Part shown: positions 1 to 8,100 of the stretch, one piece after another
How positions within the stretch are numbered: the first letter of the stretch is position 1
How the letters are laid out: every line of letters begins with the position of its first letter
Origin: Candidatus Cloacimonadota bacterium
GTDB taxonomy: Bacteria; Cloacimonadota; Cloacimonadia; JGIOTU-2
Assembly: GCA_016932035.1 (NCBI GenBank)
Contig: JAFGDR010000041.1
Coordinates: 1 to 16,768, forward strand
Reading direction: 5' to 3'
DNA: 16,768 bases
Notes under the pieces: generated by a model
What the model was told of the DNA's origin: nothing
The model's input: only the letters and a program-made list of their open reading frames with translations
Database searches by the model: none
Program-made: the position numbers and the translations under genes

Positions 1-69
1 TCAGATGACCAACAAATCATACGGCTGTTATTTGTCCGCAAGTTTTCTAACAATATTGACAAAATCTAA
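1..69 (+). CDS. possible 3' tail of an upstream gene (partial)
   Basis: Frame 1 is open from the window edge to a TAA at 67-69 and gives a 22-residue tail (SDDQQIIRLLFVRKF...). The composition is protein-like, but frame 2 is also open (to a TAG at 88-90), so the choice of frame is weak. No function can be read from it. If real, the promoter-like TTGACA at 56-61 lies inside its last codons. Confidence 0.25.
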   Translation, partial: SDDQQIIRLLFVRKFSNNIDKI

Positions 70-83
70 CCACGCCATTCAAT
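56..83 (+). promoter_or_regulatory. candidate sigma70-type promoter for the MliC lipoprotein
   Basis: TTGACA at 56-61, a 16-bp spacer, and TTCAAT at 78-83 (4 of 6 matches to TATAAT) lie about 30 bp before the start codon at 114. The -35 box is a perfect consensus match. The same TTGAC(A/T) box recurs upstream of four other + strand genes in the window, which supports its being a real -35 element. Confidence 0.45.
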
Positions 84-113
84 TTTTTTAGTAAAATGAA
101 TCAAGGAGTTCTT

Positions 114-764
114 ATGAAGAAAGTAATAGTATTGGTCGTTGTGATCTTAACCATGTTATGTTCATGCGCAAAAAAGCAAAAACTTGAATCATCATATACT
201 CCCAGAATTCCAACTGATAATGTATTTGTGTTCGAGTGTGACGAGGATGATTATTATACAGTACACTACCAGGATGATTATGCGTTTCTTTATCATGGAT
301 ATGATGTGTACAAACTACCCCGTGCGATCTCTGCTGATGGTGCTCGTTACAGTGACGGCACAAACGAATTCTGGAATAAAGGGGATATGGCGATGATCAC
401 CATCGGAGATAAATCATATCAAAACTGCCAGCTGGTTGATCCTCAACAGATAAAACTTAAAATTCCGGAAGATTATTTCTGGGGTATGAGTAATGGCCAA
501 CTTTGGTCATTGACAATCTTTAATTCGGAAATAGCTGTGTTTTTCGACAAGAAAAATAAAACATACCGTTTTCCCTCGGCAACGCTTGTGGATTCTAAAC
601 AAGGCGAAAAAGTGTACACTGCCCAAACTGAAGATCATACGGTTAAAGTTGTGATCTCAAAGCAGGATTGTTATGATAAAAAAAGCGATCAACACTTCTC
701 TTACAAAGTCACTCTATTTCTTGATGGAAAAGAATATAATGGATGCGGAAACTCACCTGAATAA
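114..764 (+). CDS. MliC-type lysozyme inhibitor lipoprotein with C-terminal COG3650-like domain
   Basis: A 216-residue lipoprotein predicted to sit in the envelope. The lipobox LCSC makes Cys18 the likely lipidated residue. Residues about 38-106 resemble MliC, the inhibitor of C-type lysozyme: C42 and C105 fit the usual disulfide, and SADGARYSDG followed by WNKGD (S73, K89) matches the loop known in MliC to enter the lysozyme active site. Residues about 125-213 resemble the COG3650 domain, with an early WSLTI and a late C186...YKVTLFLDGKEYNGCG. The role inferred is protection of peptidoglycan from host or protist lysozyme. The start at 114 is preferred over the in-frame ATG at 96 because AAGGAG at 103-108 lies 5 bp before it and the signal peptide then begins MKK. 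It is the first gene of the left block, with its own promoter candidate. Confidence 0.7.
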   Translation: MKKVIVLVVVILTMLCSCAKKQKLESSYTPRIPTDNVFVFECDEDDYYTVHYQDDYAFLYHGYDVYKLPRAISADGARYSDGTNEFWNKGDMAMITIGDKSYQNCQLVDPQQIKLKIPEDYFWGMSNGQLWSLTIFNSEIAVFFDKKNKTYRFPSATLVDSKQGEKVYTAQTEDHTVKVVISKQDCYDKKSDQHFSYKVTLFLDGKEYNGCGNSPE

Positions 765-784
765 AATGCATAATTCTAAAAAAG

Positions 785-813
785 TTGACTTTGCTTCACA
801 TCTGAAATATTTG
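785..813 (+). promoter_or_regulatory. candidate promoter for the DUF3795 gene
   Basis: TTGACT at 785-790, a 17-bp spacer and TATTTG at 808-813, in the 76-bp gap before the gene at 841. The -35 is good and the -10 is poor; TAAATA at 814-819 is an alternative with a long spacer. Confidence 0.3.
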
Positions 814-840
814 TAAATATGATTTTACATAGGAAAAAAT

Positions 841-1302
841 ATGTGTAAAGAAAAAAATACAATTGCATATTGTGGATTATATTGTGCTGAATGTTTTAGT
901 TACAAGGGTACTATTGCAGATTTAGCCCGTGATTTACGGAAAGAGCTAAGAGCTTGTAGATTTGACAAAATTGCCGAAGTTTTTTCGAAGATTTCATTCT
1001 TCAAAGATTTCGAAGATTATGACATATGTTACAAGGTCTTGGGTGCAATGGTCAAAGTACGATGCAGAAAGTTATGTAGAGATGGTGGTGGAAATCCCTA
1101 TTGCAAGGTCAGGATCTGCTGCGAGAAAAAAGATATTGTCGGATGCTGGGAGTGCGAGGATTTCATTACATGTGAAAAACTCACCTTTCTCAAAGAGAAT
1201 CACGGCGATGCACATATTCAAAACATGAAGATCATAAAGAAAAAGGGTGTTTCAGAATTTTTGAATGGAAAGAAACACTGGTATTTAAAACCGAAAGAAT
1301 AA
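841..1302 (+). CDS. DUF3795 family cysteine-rich protein
   Basis: A 153-residue, probably cytoplasmic protein with no signal peptide. The opening CGLYCAEC (C11, C15, C18) followed by a helical stretch is typical of DUF3795, a family of unknown function with a likely metal-binding cysteine cluster. More cysteines follow at about C39, C63, C75, C79, C88, C93, C94, C102, C105 and C111, with the pattern CCEKKDIVGCWECEDFITC, so one or two Zn or Fe-S sites are plausible; this is inference from spacing. AGGA at 831-834 lies 6 bp before the ATG. It is followed after 27 bp by the mscS-like gene in the same direction, so co-transcription is likely. No catalytic role is assigned. Confidence 0.7.
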   Translation: MCKEKNTIAYCGLYCAECFSYKGTIADLARDLRKELRACRFDKIAEVFSKISFFKDFEDYDICYKVLGAMVKVRCRKLCRDGGGNPYCKVRICCEKKDIVGCWECEDFITCEKLTFLKENHGDAHIQNMKIIKKKGVSEFLNGKKHWYLKPKE

Positions 1303-1329
1303 ATATAAAACAGTAGAGAGGAATAAAAT

Positions 1330-2163
1330 ATGGATCCGATTCAAACAACAAAGCCATATTTAAACAAGGCAATCGAACTTATCATGGAGTATGGTCCGAA
1401 ACTTTTGTTAGCAGTTGTTGTTCTTATTATTGGTTTGTGGATCATTAAAGGTATTAAAAAAATAGTAACAAAAGCTCTGGAAAAAGGGAATGTCGAGATC
1501 TCTTTACAACGCTTTCTGATCAGTATGATCGGTATAGGATTGAAAATCCTGCTCTTGATCAGTGTTGCCTCGATGGTTGGAATAGCTACGACTTCATTTG
1601 TTGCAATCCTCGGTGCAGCAACGTTTGCTGTTGGTCTTGCACTGCAGGGAAGCTTGTCTAATTTTGCCGGAGGTGTTCTCATTCTTTTGCTTAAACCCTT
1701 CAAAGTAAGCGATACTATTGAAGCACAGGGTTTTGTTGGAAAAGTTCATGAAATTCAAATTTTTAACACCCTCATAAAAACCTTTGATAACAAGATGATC
1801 TACATCCCGAACGGATCATTATCCAATGGGAATATTACCAATTATTCACAAGAGCCGATACGCAGAGTAGATATGACCTTCGGTATCAGCTACGGTGATG
1901 ACATCAAGAAAGCAAAGGATATCCTTAAAACGTTGGTAGAGAACGACTCGCGAATTTTAAAAGATCCAGCTCCCCTCATTGCCGTTTCGAATCTCGGAGA
2001 TAGTTCTGTTGATTTTGCAGTAAAGGTCTGGTGCGACACTGCTGAATATTGGAATGTTTATTTTGATATGCAGGAGAATGTGAAAATGACCTTTGACAAA
2101 GAAGGTATTTCAATTCCTTTCCCTCAGACCGATGTACATCTGTTCAACGAAGATAATAAATAG
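1330..2163 (+). CDS. mscS: MscS-family small-conductance mechanosensitive channel
   Basis: A 277-residue inner-membrane channel that would open under membrane tension and release solutes in hypo-osmotic shock. The length is close to E. coli MscS (286). Three membrane segments are visible at about residues 22-42, 62-84 and 87-122. The third is the Gly/Ala-rich pore helix (FVAILGAATFAVGLALQGSL) leading into LLKPFKVSDTIE. The soluble beta domain follows, with the family hallmark MIYIPNGSLSNGNITNYS at about 156-173, then the alpha/beta C-terminal cage. GAGAGGA at 1316-1322 gives a good ribosome site. The beta-barrel gene begins within a few bases of its stop, indicating one transcript. Confidence 0.93.
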   Translation: MDPIQTTKPYLNKAIELIMEYGPKLLLAVVVLIIGLWIIKGIKKIVTKALEKGNVEISLQRFLISMIGIGLKILLLISVASMVGIATTSFVAILGAATFAVGLALQGSLSNFAGGVLILLLKPFKVSDTIEAQGFVGKVHEIQIFNTLIKTFDNKMIYIPNGSLSNGNITNYSQEPIRRVDMTFGISYGDDIKKAKDILKTLVENDSRILKDPAPLIAVSNLGDSSVDFAVKVWCDTAEYWNVYFDMQENVKMTFDKEGISIPFPQTDVHLFNEDNK

Positions 2164-2172
2164 AGGTATATG

Positions 2173-2925
2173 ATGAGAAAATTTATATTTTTGGTATGTG
2201 TTGCAGTAATGGGTTTGAGTGTCGCTCATGCCCAACTTGTGACTGATCTGGAAACAGGATTGAATTTCAGCGGATACAATGACGTTGGTGTTCCAGGTAA
2301 TAATCCAGGGAATATATTTTCTTTGCAAAATAATCTTGGATCAAACGCTTCGTTTTTCATAAGGGCACGAGTAACCTATACGCTAGCTGAAAAGCATAAT
2401 ATCTCTGTACTCATTGCACCATTCACAAAAACCTATAAAGGTAAACCAAAGCAGAATTTCAACTTTGCAGGAGAGAACTACTCATCCCTCTATGAGACAA
2501 CGGCAAAATATAAATTCAATTCATGGCGATTAACCTATCGATGGGATTTTGTAAGATCGAAACACCTGCAGGTAGGGGTTGGATTAACAGGTAAGATCCG
2601 TGATGCAAAGATAAGCATTAAGGGCAAAGACGGTACAGGAACAGTTATTGAATCGTCAACAAGTAATGTCGGCTTTGTGCCGCTTATCAACTTCTTCTTT
2701 GCCTGGAAATTTACTCAATGTATGGATTTTCGCATAGAGGGTGATGCACTTGCTGCACCTCAGGGTCGCGCAGAAGATGTTTTTATCGGCTGGACAGGAA
2801 ATATTTCTGATAAACTTAAGTTAAAGGTTGGATACAGGTTGCTCGAGGGCGGTGCAGATAACAATACTGTATATAATTTTGCGCTGTTCCATTATATTGT
2901 TCTCGGTCTGATGTTCCAGATTTAA
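2173..2925 (+). CDS. outer-membrane beta-barrel protein, unknown function
   Basis: A 250-residue exported protein. The signal peptide is MRKFIFLVCVAVMGLSVAHAQ with cleavage after AHA. The mature chain alternates polar and hydrophobic residues in strand-like runs (for example WRLTYRWDFV, LQVGVGLTG, LKLKVGYRLLEGG) and ends in LGLMFQI, an aromatic-hydrophobic end as in barrels inserted by BamA. I do not recognise a subfamily; it could be a porin-like or OmpW/OmpA-size barrel of 8-10 strands. The start at 2173 is preferred over the overlapping ATG at 2170 because GAGG at 2163-2166 is then 6 bp away rather than 3. The site overlaps the mscS stop, so translation may be coupled, possibly reflecting a shared envelope-stress role. 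Confidence 0.65.
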   Translation: MRKFIFLVCVAVMGLSVAHAQLVTDLETGLNFSGYNDVGVPGNNPGNIFSLQNNLGSNASFFIRARVTYTLAEKHNISVLIAPFTKTYKGKPKQNFNFAGENYSSLYETTAKYKFNSWRLTYRWDFVRSKHLQVGVGLTGKIRDAKISIKGKDGTGTVIESSTSNVGFVPLINFFFAWKFTQCMDFRIEGDALAAPQGRAEDVFIGWTGNISDKLKLKVGYRLLEGGADNNTVYNFALFHYIVLGLMFQI

Positions 2926-2945
2926 GAGCAGTAATTTGTTTTCAT

Positions 2946-2980
2946 AAAGGAGGCGATAGTGCGAATTATCGCCTTCTTTT
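2946..2980 (+). terminator. Rho-independent terminator
   Basis: GGAGGCGATA (2949-2958) pairs with TATCGCCTTC (2967-2976) through one G-U wobble, with an 8-nt loop. TTTT follows at 2977-2980 and three A bases precede the stem. It closes the left + strand block. Because the flanks are A-run and T-run, it may also stop the converging minus-strand operon ending at 2998. Confidence 0.85.
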
Positions 2981-2997
2981 ATATCCTATATTACCAT

Positions 2998-3606
2998 TTA
3001 AATTATGAGTTTTGTCTCCGTATTAGTATACATCAATGTCCCGAAATACAAACAGAACAATACCAATTCACCATCTAGATAGATGTTCTGTAACTCAAGG
3101 GCTGGAAGGTTAGCAAATTCATTTTTTGGTATAACGGGAGGTAAAACCAAAGCTATATTTTTTGTGTAATGTAATATTGTTTTAAAGAGTTTATCTGCAG
3201 GTGGTCTTGTCGTTGAATTGATAAACCTATAGATATGGTCTTGACCGTTATCAGCCCAATCAGGATCAAGGAAAGCAGCATCAAAAGGTGGAAGAGAATC
3301 AACAATATTTTTGTTCATAACGTCTCCAAGAATAAAGGTAACTTTATTCGAACATTTTGCTTGTTTGATGTTTTCTTTTGCTTGATTCTGGATAGCTCTG
3401 TTTATTTCAACAGTTGACACTGATTGTGCTACTCTTGCCAATGCGATTGTTGAGAATCCACCGCCGGTACACGTTTCAAGAACCCGTAAACCTTTAAAGC
3501 GCTTTGCTATCTCTACTGTAATTCGACGATCGATTCCCATTTTTAATGTATTTTTATCAGCACGATAATTATCCCCAAATTTTTTCACGATCTCTTCATT
3601 TTTCAT
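2998..3606 (-). CDS. class I SAM-dependent methyltransferase, TGS1 / RNA cap guanine-N2 methyltransferase-like
   Basis: A 202-residue cytoplasmic protein with a Rossmann methyltransferase fold. Motif I is RVLETCTGGGFSTIALA (about 41-57), with the acidic residue after strand 2 in VSTVEIN (about 63-69). A GD pair (ILGDV, about 92-96) and motif IV AAFLDPDWAD (about 110-119) follow. DPDW in place of NPP(Y/W) resembles the DPPWGG site of the TGS1-like family (Methyltransf_15); the substrate, probably RNA or another nucleic acid, is not determinable here. The ATG at 3606 is chosen: it lies 7 bp after the upstream gene's stop, while the in-frame ATG at 3660 would add a basic, unmethyltransferase-like leader inside that gene. 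Last gene of the minus-strand operon. Confidence 0.72.
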   Translation of the reverse strand: MKNEEIVKKFGDNYRADKNTLKMGIDRRITVEIAKRFKGLRVLETCTGGGFSTIALARVAQSVSTVEINRAIQNQAKENIKQAKCSNKVTFILGDVMNKNIVDSLPPFDAAFLDPDWADNGQDHIYRFINSTTRPPADKLFKTILHYTKNIALVLPPVIPKNEFANLPALELQNIYLDGELVLFCLYFGTLMYTNTETKLII

Positions 3607-3613
3607 GATTGAT

Positions 3614-5149
3614 TTACAATTCAAACTCCAGTTTCTTCGCCCACAACGCAGTCCTGTCACGATTTCTCAAGAAATTATCGATCATGAATTCCCGGTCGAT
3701 TGCTACGTTCTCATCAAAAACAACGTTATTATTTATAATCACTTTTACAGGATTTTCAAAATTTACCATATCAGGATGAAGATACAATGCAAGCTTCTTC
3801 ACCTGTGATGTCTTTATTACGAACTCATTGCCGAAATAGTGTGCCTGAATTGCTCCCGATGGTTTTGAATAGATGATCGCATCATAATAGGTGGTGTCTG
3901 GAAACTGCCCGTAAAGTTTAACTTCTTCTCCATATCTTTTCACCGTGAGGGAGACTGAATCTCCTCGCTGTTTGAAAGTTTTGAGACTGTCCATGTCATC
4001 CAAAGAAAGAAGAGTCACACCATCCATTGCAATGATCAAGTCATGCTCCTGCAAACCCATTAGCCTGGCTGTTGTTTCTCCATCCACAAGATTATAAACC
4101 ATGATACCGTCATAGTCAAAGTCATCATCAGGATAAAAACCGAAGCTTATCCGGTCATCAGGCAATTGTGTTTGATATTCAAGCTGCCAGAACTGCTGTG
4201 TCATGGTTGAGTCTATCTCAAGTATTTCCAGCCAGTCACATTTGCCGTAATCCGGTGTCCATGTTTCCCAGTAAATGCTTGGCCGGAAGATATCTCTCGG
4301 CTGGAGTTGCATGTCCTGTATCATGATAGGTATTTCCTCTGGTGCATAATCAAAATCATGACCGATACCCCAGTATTCTTTATACAGGAGATTGGCATCT
4401 GCCTGAAGTGCAAGATCCATGATGAGACGCATTCGTTTTGCAGGATACAGCCCATCTATATCAGTATTGATCGCATTCACCCGTCTGTTTCTCAAGTTAG
4501 CAACAAAGGTAGGTCTGTTTGTAACGCGAGATCCAACCGATAGAAATCCGTTCAGGGGATAGAAGGATGCAAAATCATCGGGAGCGCTCATTGCCATGAA
4601 AAAGGAACCGGAACCGCCATCTGAGAATCCTGTCATATATATGCGGTCATCATCGATATTGAACATTGTTTTAAGTGCCCTGATCTGTGCATGAATGTTA
4701 TTCACACCACTCAGATCCCACCAGGATGTATCAATGTTTCCAAAAGGAAAAAGCATGAGCCAATTTTGCTCCTCGGCAAATGGGACGAAGTAATTATTCT
4801 GCATGAAATCTTCTTCAATTTCATAAAATTCTTTTGTGCTGACACCGCCATGCAGATATATAAGCATAGGGGTTTTAAAGGAAGCATCATAGTTGGATGG
4901 AATATACAGCACATATGGCGCATCCAGCGTGTCATTTATATGATTATAGTAGGCTATTGTGACACCTGTGGAATCCGGTTGATAATACTGATTCCAGGTA
5001 CTGAGAATTGCATAGAGCGAATCGTCTGGAATCGAGGTGTTCATGGCATAACTACTTATCCTATTCAACCAGTTGTCATCTTGAGAAAAAAGCATTGTTG
5101 AAATACTTATAACAAGTAGGGCTATAATAATGAGACTATATTTTTTCAT
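3614..5149 (-). CDS. exported alpha/beta hydrolase (esterase/PHB-depolymerase-like) with PDZ domain
   Basis: A 511-residue secreted or periplasmic protein. The signal peptide is about residues 1-22 (MKKYSLIIIALLVISISTML, then FSQ). A PHB-depolymerase/feruloyl-esterase-like hydrolase fold follows: the HGG oxyanion segment at 100-102, nucleophile elbow GFSDGG with Ser176, and a probable catalytic His264 in GIGHDFDY. The acid residue is likely one of the Asp residues around 228-246 but cannot be fixed by eye. Residues about 345-417 form a PDZ-like module (GIMVYNLVDG..A..MGLQEHDLIIAMDG), and the C-terminal 90 residues are beta-rich. Its ATG overlaps the addAB stop by 4 bp, so it is translationally coupled to a DNA-repair enzyme although exported; no shared function is evident. 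The substrate is unknown. Confidence 0.75.
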   Translation of the reverse strand: MKKYSLIIIALLVISISTMLFSQDDNWLNRISSYAMNTSIPDDSLYAILSTWNQYYQPDSTGVTIAYYNHINDTLDAPYVLYIPSNYDASFKTPMLIYLHGGVSTKEFYEIEEDFMQNNYFVPFAEEQNWLMLFPFGNIDTSWWDLSGVNNIHAQIRALKTMFNIDDDRIYMTGFSDGGSGSFFMAMSAPDDFASFYPLNGFLSVGSRVTNRPTFVANLRNRRVNAINTDIDGLYPAKRMRLIMDLALQADANLLYKEYWGIGHDFDYAPEEIPIMIQDMQLQPRDIFRPSIYWETWTPDYGKCDWLEILEIDSTMTQQFWQLEYQTQLPDDRISFGFYPDDDFDYDGIMVYNLVDGETTARLMGLQEHDLIIAMDGVTLLSLDDMDSLKTFKQRGDSVSLTVKRYGEEVKLYGQFPDTTYYDAIIYSKPSGAIQAHYFGNEFVIKTSQVKKLALYLHPDMVNFENPVKVIINNNVVFDENVAIDREFMIDNFLRNRDRTALWAKKLEFEL

Positions 5150-8100
5150 GATATCTTCTCTTTGTTGAATCGTATTTGATTTATGATATCTTTGTACATA
5201 TTAAACATCGAATTTTTCCTGCACAGCTTGTAATACAAGCAGTAATTGCATGGCTTTCCGTTCCTTTCTCTTTCACGGATATTAAAATTTCCCAATAAGA
5301 CTTTTTCACCATAGTGTAAGAGTATTTTAATAATATCTTTTTCAGATAGAATATACTCTGATCTACTTGTTTTGATGTGCATTTCATTGTTCCCGAAGTC
5401 AATAGTCAATGGGATCTTGCCCTGATCTTTTGTAGATTCGTATATAAATTTGACCTGTTTGTCCGGGTAATGCTTATGCAGTATGAAATAGTAGATTAGG
5501 GGTTGGACATCCCAGAATTCGTTGATGTCTGATGCTTGCGGTGTTGAACCGGTTTTATAATCGATGCCGATGATCTCTGAATGATCATTCTTTTCCAGAA
5601 TTTTATCGATTTTACCCCAGAAGTTCAGTGTGACTATCTCGTTGTGAATATCAAGTACTGACCACGGCTCTTGATTTGTTTGTTTGTGCATACCAAATTC
5701 TTGCTCGAAGTGTAGCGGTGTGTAGTCATTAAAATTTTCCTTATTGAAACTAAGCAGTGTTACTAAAAGATTATTCTCATGAGCTTCATCGAGTCCTTCA
5801 GTATATGGCGCATAAAGTCGCTGAAGGAATAGATCGTTTTCAAGATGGATATGGTTTTTCTGTAGAACCTGTTTCACCTGTTGATTAAGCAGAGAACATG
5901 CCTGTTCGAAATTATGTTTCAGAATGGTAAAACCATCAACATTGCCAAATTTTTCAAGTGCCTCGTGGATATTAATTCCAAGAGCAATACGCACTTCGGA
6001 ATCTTCATCAAACTCAAGAGGTTTGATCTTGAGTATATCTTGGAATAGATACTGCATTGGGCATTGAATAAGGGTATTCATGCTGCTTGCAGAGGTCAGC
6101 AGTGTGTGCGATCCGTCAGGTTCGACCTGTCCTTTGAACGGTCCAATATCTTCACTGAGATAGTCGTTGTGCCGTTGAAGGACTGGAAGGATTGGATTTT
6201 CGATAATACGGTCTTCACATGTAAGGTAATACTGGCGTAGTGTTTGACGTGTTGATGAAGTAGTAATTTGTTGATTTATGATCTTTATTCCTTCCAGCAG
6301 GATGGATGGATTAAGTGTATCCCCTGACATATTCTGGCATGGATAGGAGAGATGTGTGTGTTGTTTCCTCTGCATCCACGAATTGAAGAGGAGGGCACTT
6401 TTCTGCCATTCATAGTGTGGGAGCGATTTTACAAAAGGATTCTTCTTAGGCGGTACAGGAAAATATTTTTCTGCAAGTCCTGCAATAAACAATACGGGTG
6501 TACTGGTATTATATGATTCGAGATAGCTTATAACCTCGACACCATTTCCTGTTCTTTTACGTGACATCTCAGCTTCTTTGAACTGCCTTTTCAAATCGCG
6601 AAGAAGGTCATCCGGCTTTTCAGGAAATCCTATCTCTCTGTATATATCAATGGTTGAATTAATTATGTTTTTAATTTTGGTGTAAGCTGATTTGGATTCA
6701 ATATGCTTGTCGATCGCGGGATCAATCTTTCTATTTTGAAGAAACTCCTCAATTATGTTCCAGATATCAGATAAATCATTTACATGATCAATTTCAAGCT
6801 CAGCAATAAGTTCACAAACCGCATGAATCGAGTCTCGAAATTCATCAACATGTTCAAGTTCTGTAATATCACTAAAATAGGTGATCGGCTTTTGCCTAAT
6901 AAATGCATCGAGTTTGTAAAATTGCTCATTCTCGGGCATAAGCGGATGAAGCAGTATTGACGAAAGGGTCTTCCAGGTCAGGTGTTCCGATGAAAGTATA
7001 ATTGTAAGAATGTTTGTGATAAGGTCTGTGAGTGGGTTATCGATGAGCGGCAGTGGTGCATGAATACGATGTGATATGCCATATGCAGTAAAAACATTTT
7101 TGATGACGGGCACATACACGTCGATACTGGAGATCGAAAGTTGAATGTCATGATACGAAACGTTCTGATTGGTTAGTTCTATAATTTTTTGAGCAATGCC
7201 CTCGATTTCAGTCTCAACCGAATAATATGATAAACATATTCCTTCTGAATTAATTATAGGTACGATTGTCTCCCAAATCTGCTGGGTATAATTAAATGAA
7301 GTAGTAAGCGCATCATTCTTGAAACTGTCTATGAAGTAGAATTTCTCGGTTTGCTCAGATAACAATTTGATAAAAGAGAAATACTTCGCCGAGTCCCTGA
7401 AAAAGCCCTTTAGAATAATGGTTTTATCCGACAGCTTTTCCCTTAATAGATTTTCACTTATTTCTGATTCAAAGAAAAATCCATGTGATTTTTTTAGCCC
7501 CTCAAAATTATTATAGATCTTATTGAACTCCTTGTTCAGAGTTTTGAACTCTTTTTCCTGCAGATCATACTTAATGATCGCTTGTGCAAGAAGTTCGATC
7601 ATTCCGTCAGAGAGTTGATAGTCTTCTGACGCTTTTCTGACAAGCATTCTACAAACACTCGGAGTTATCATTTTTCTCGATGATGATATAACAAGATGGT
7701 TAAGTGTTGTGATCTCTATATTAGGGGTCAGCCTTTTGATCGCAGCAAGTGATTGAATCATCTGTTTTGCATGTAGTGACGTGAGATTGATAATTGTGAT
7801 GGGTTCATCATTAATCTTTTCAAGAATATCGTGATTTATCGGTGCTGCACGCAGCTTAGAAGGATAAAAAGGATGTATCTCCTCAGGAAAAATCTCTGAC
7901 CAATACTTGCTAGAAAAAGGTATTTCTCTCAATTCATTAAAAGCAGAATAGTAAATATATGCTTTTGCATCGATAGCATATAATTGCCTGACGATCCACT
8001 GATATGTCTGGAGTTGAAGCGTGTATTGTTCGTGAAATTGGGCTGTTTGATTAGTCTTGAAGTCAACGATTTTCCAACCATCCACATCTTTATATAATAG

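Noticed and set aside
96-113. Start of the MliC lipoprotein at ATG 96
   Set aside because: AAGGAG at 103-108 would lie inside the coding region; it is correctly placed for ATG 114, which gives a normal lipoprotein signal.
3607-3660. N-terminal extension of the methyltransferase to ATG 3660
   Set aside because: It would overlap the hydrolase 3' end and add a non-conserved basic leader; ATG 3606 fits the operon spacing.
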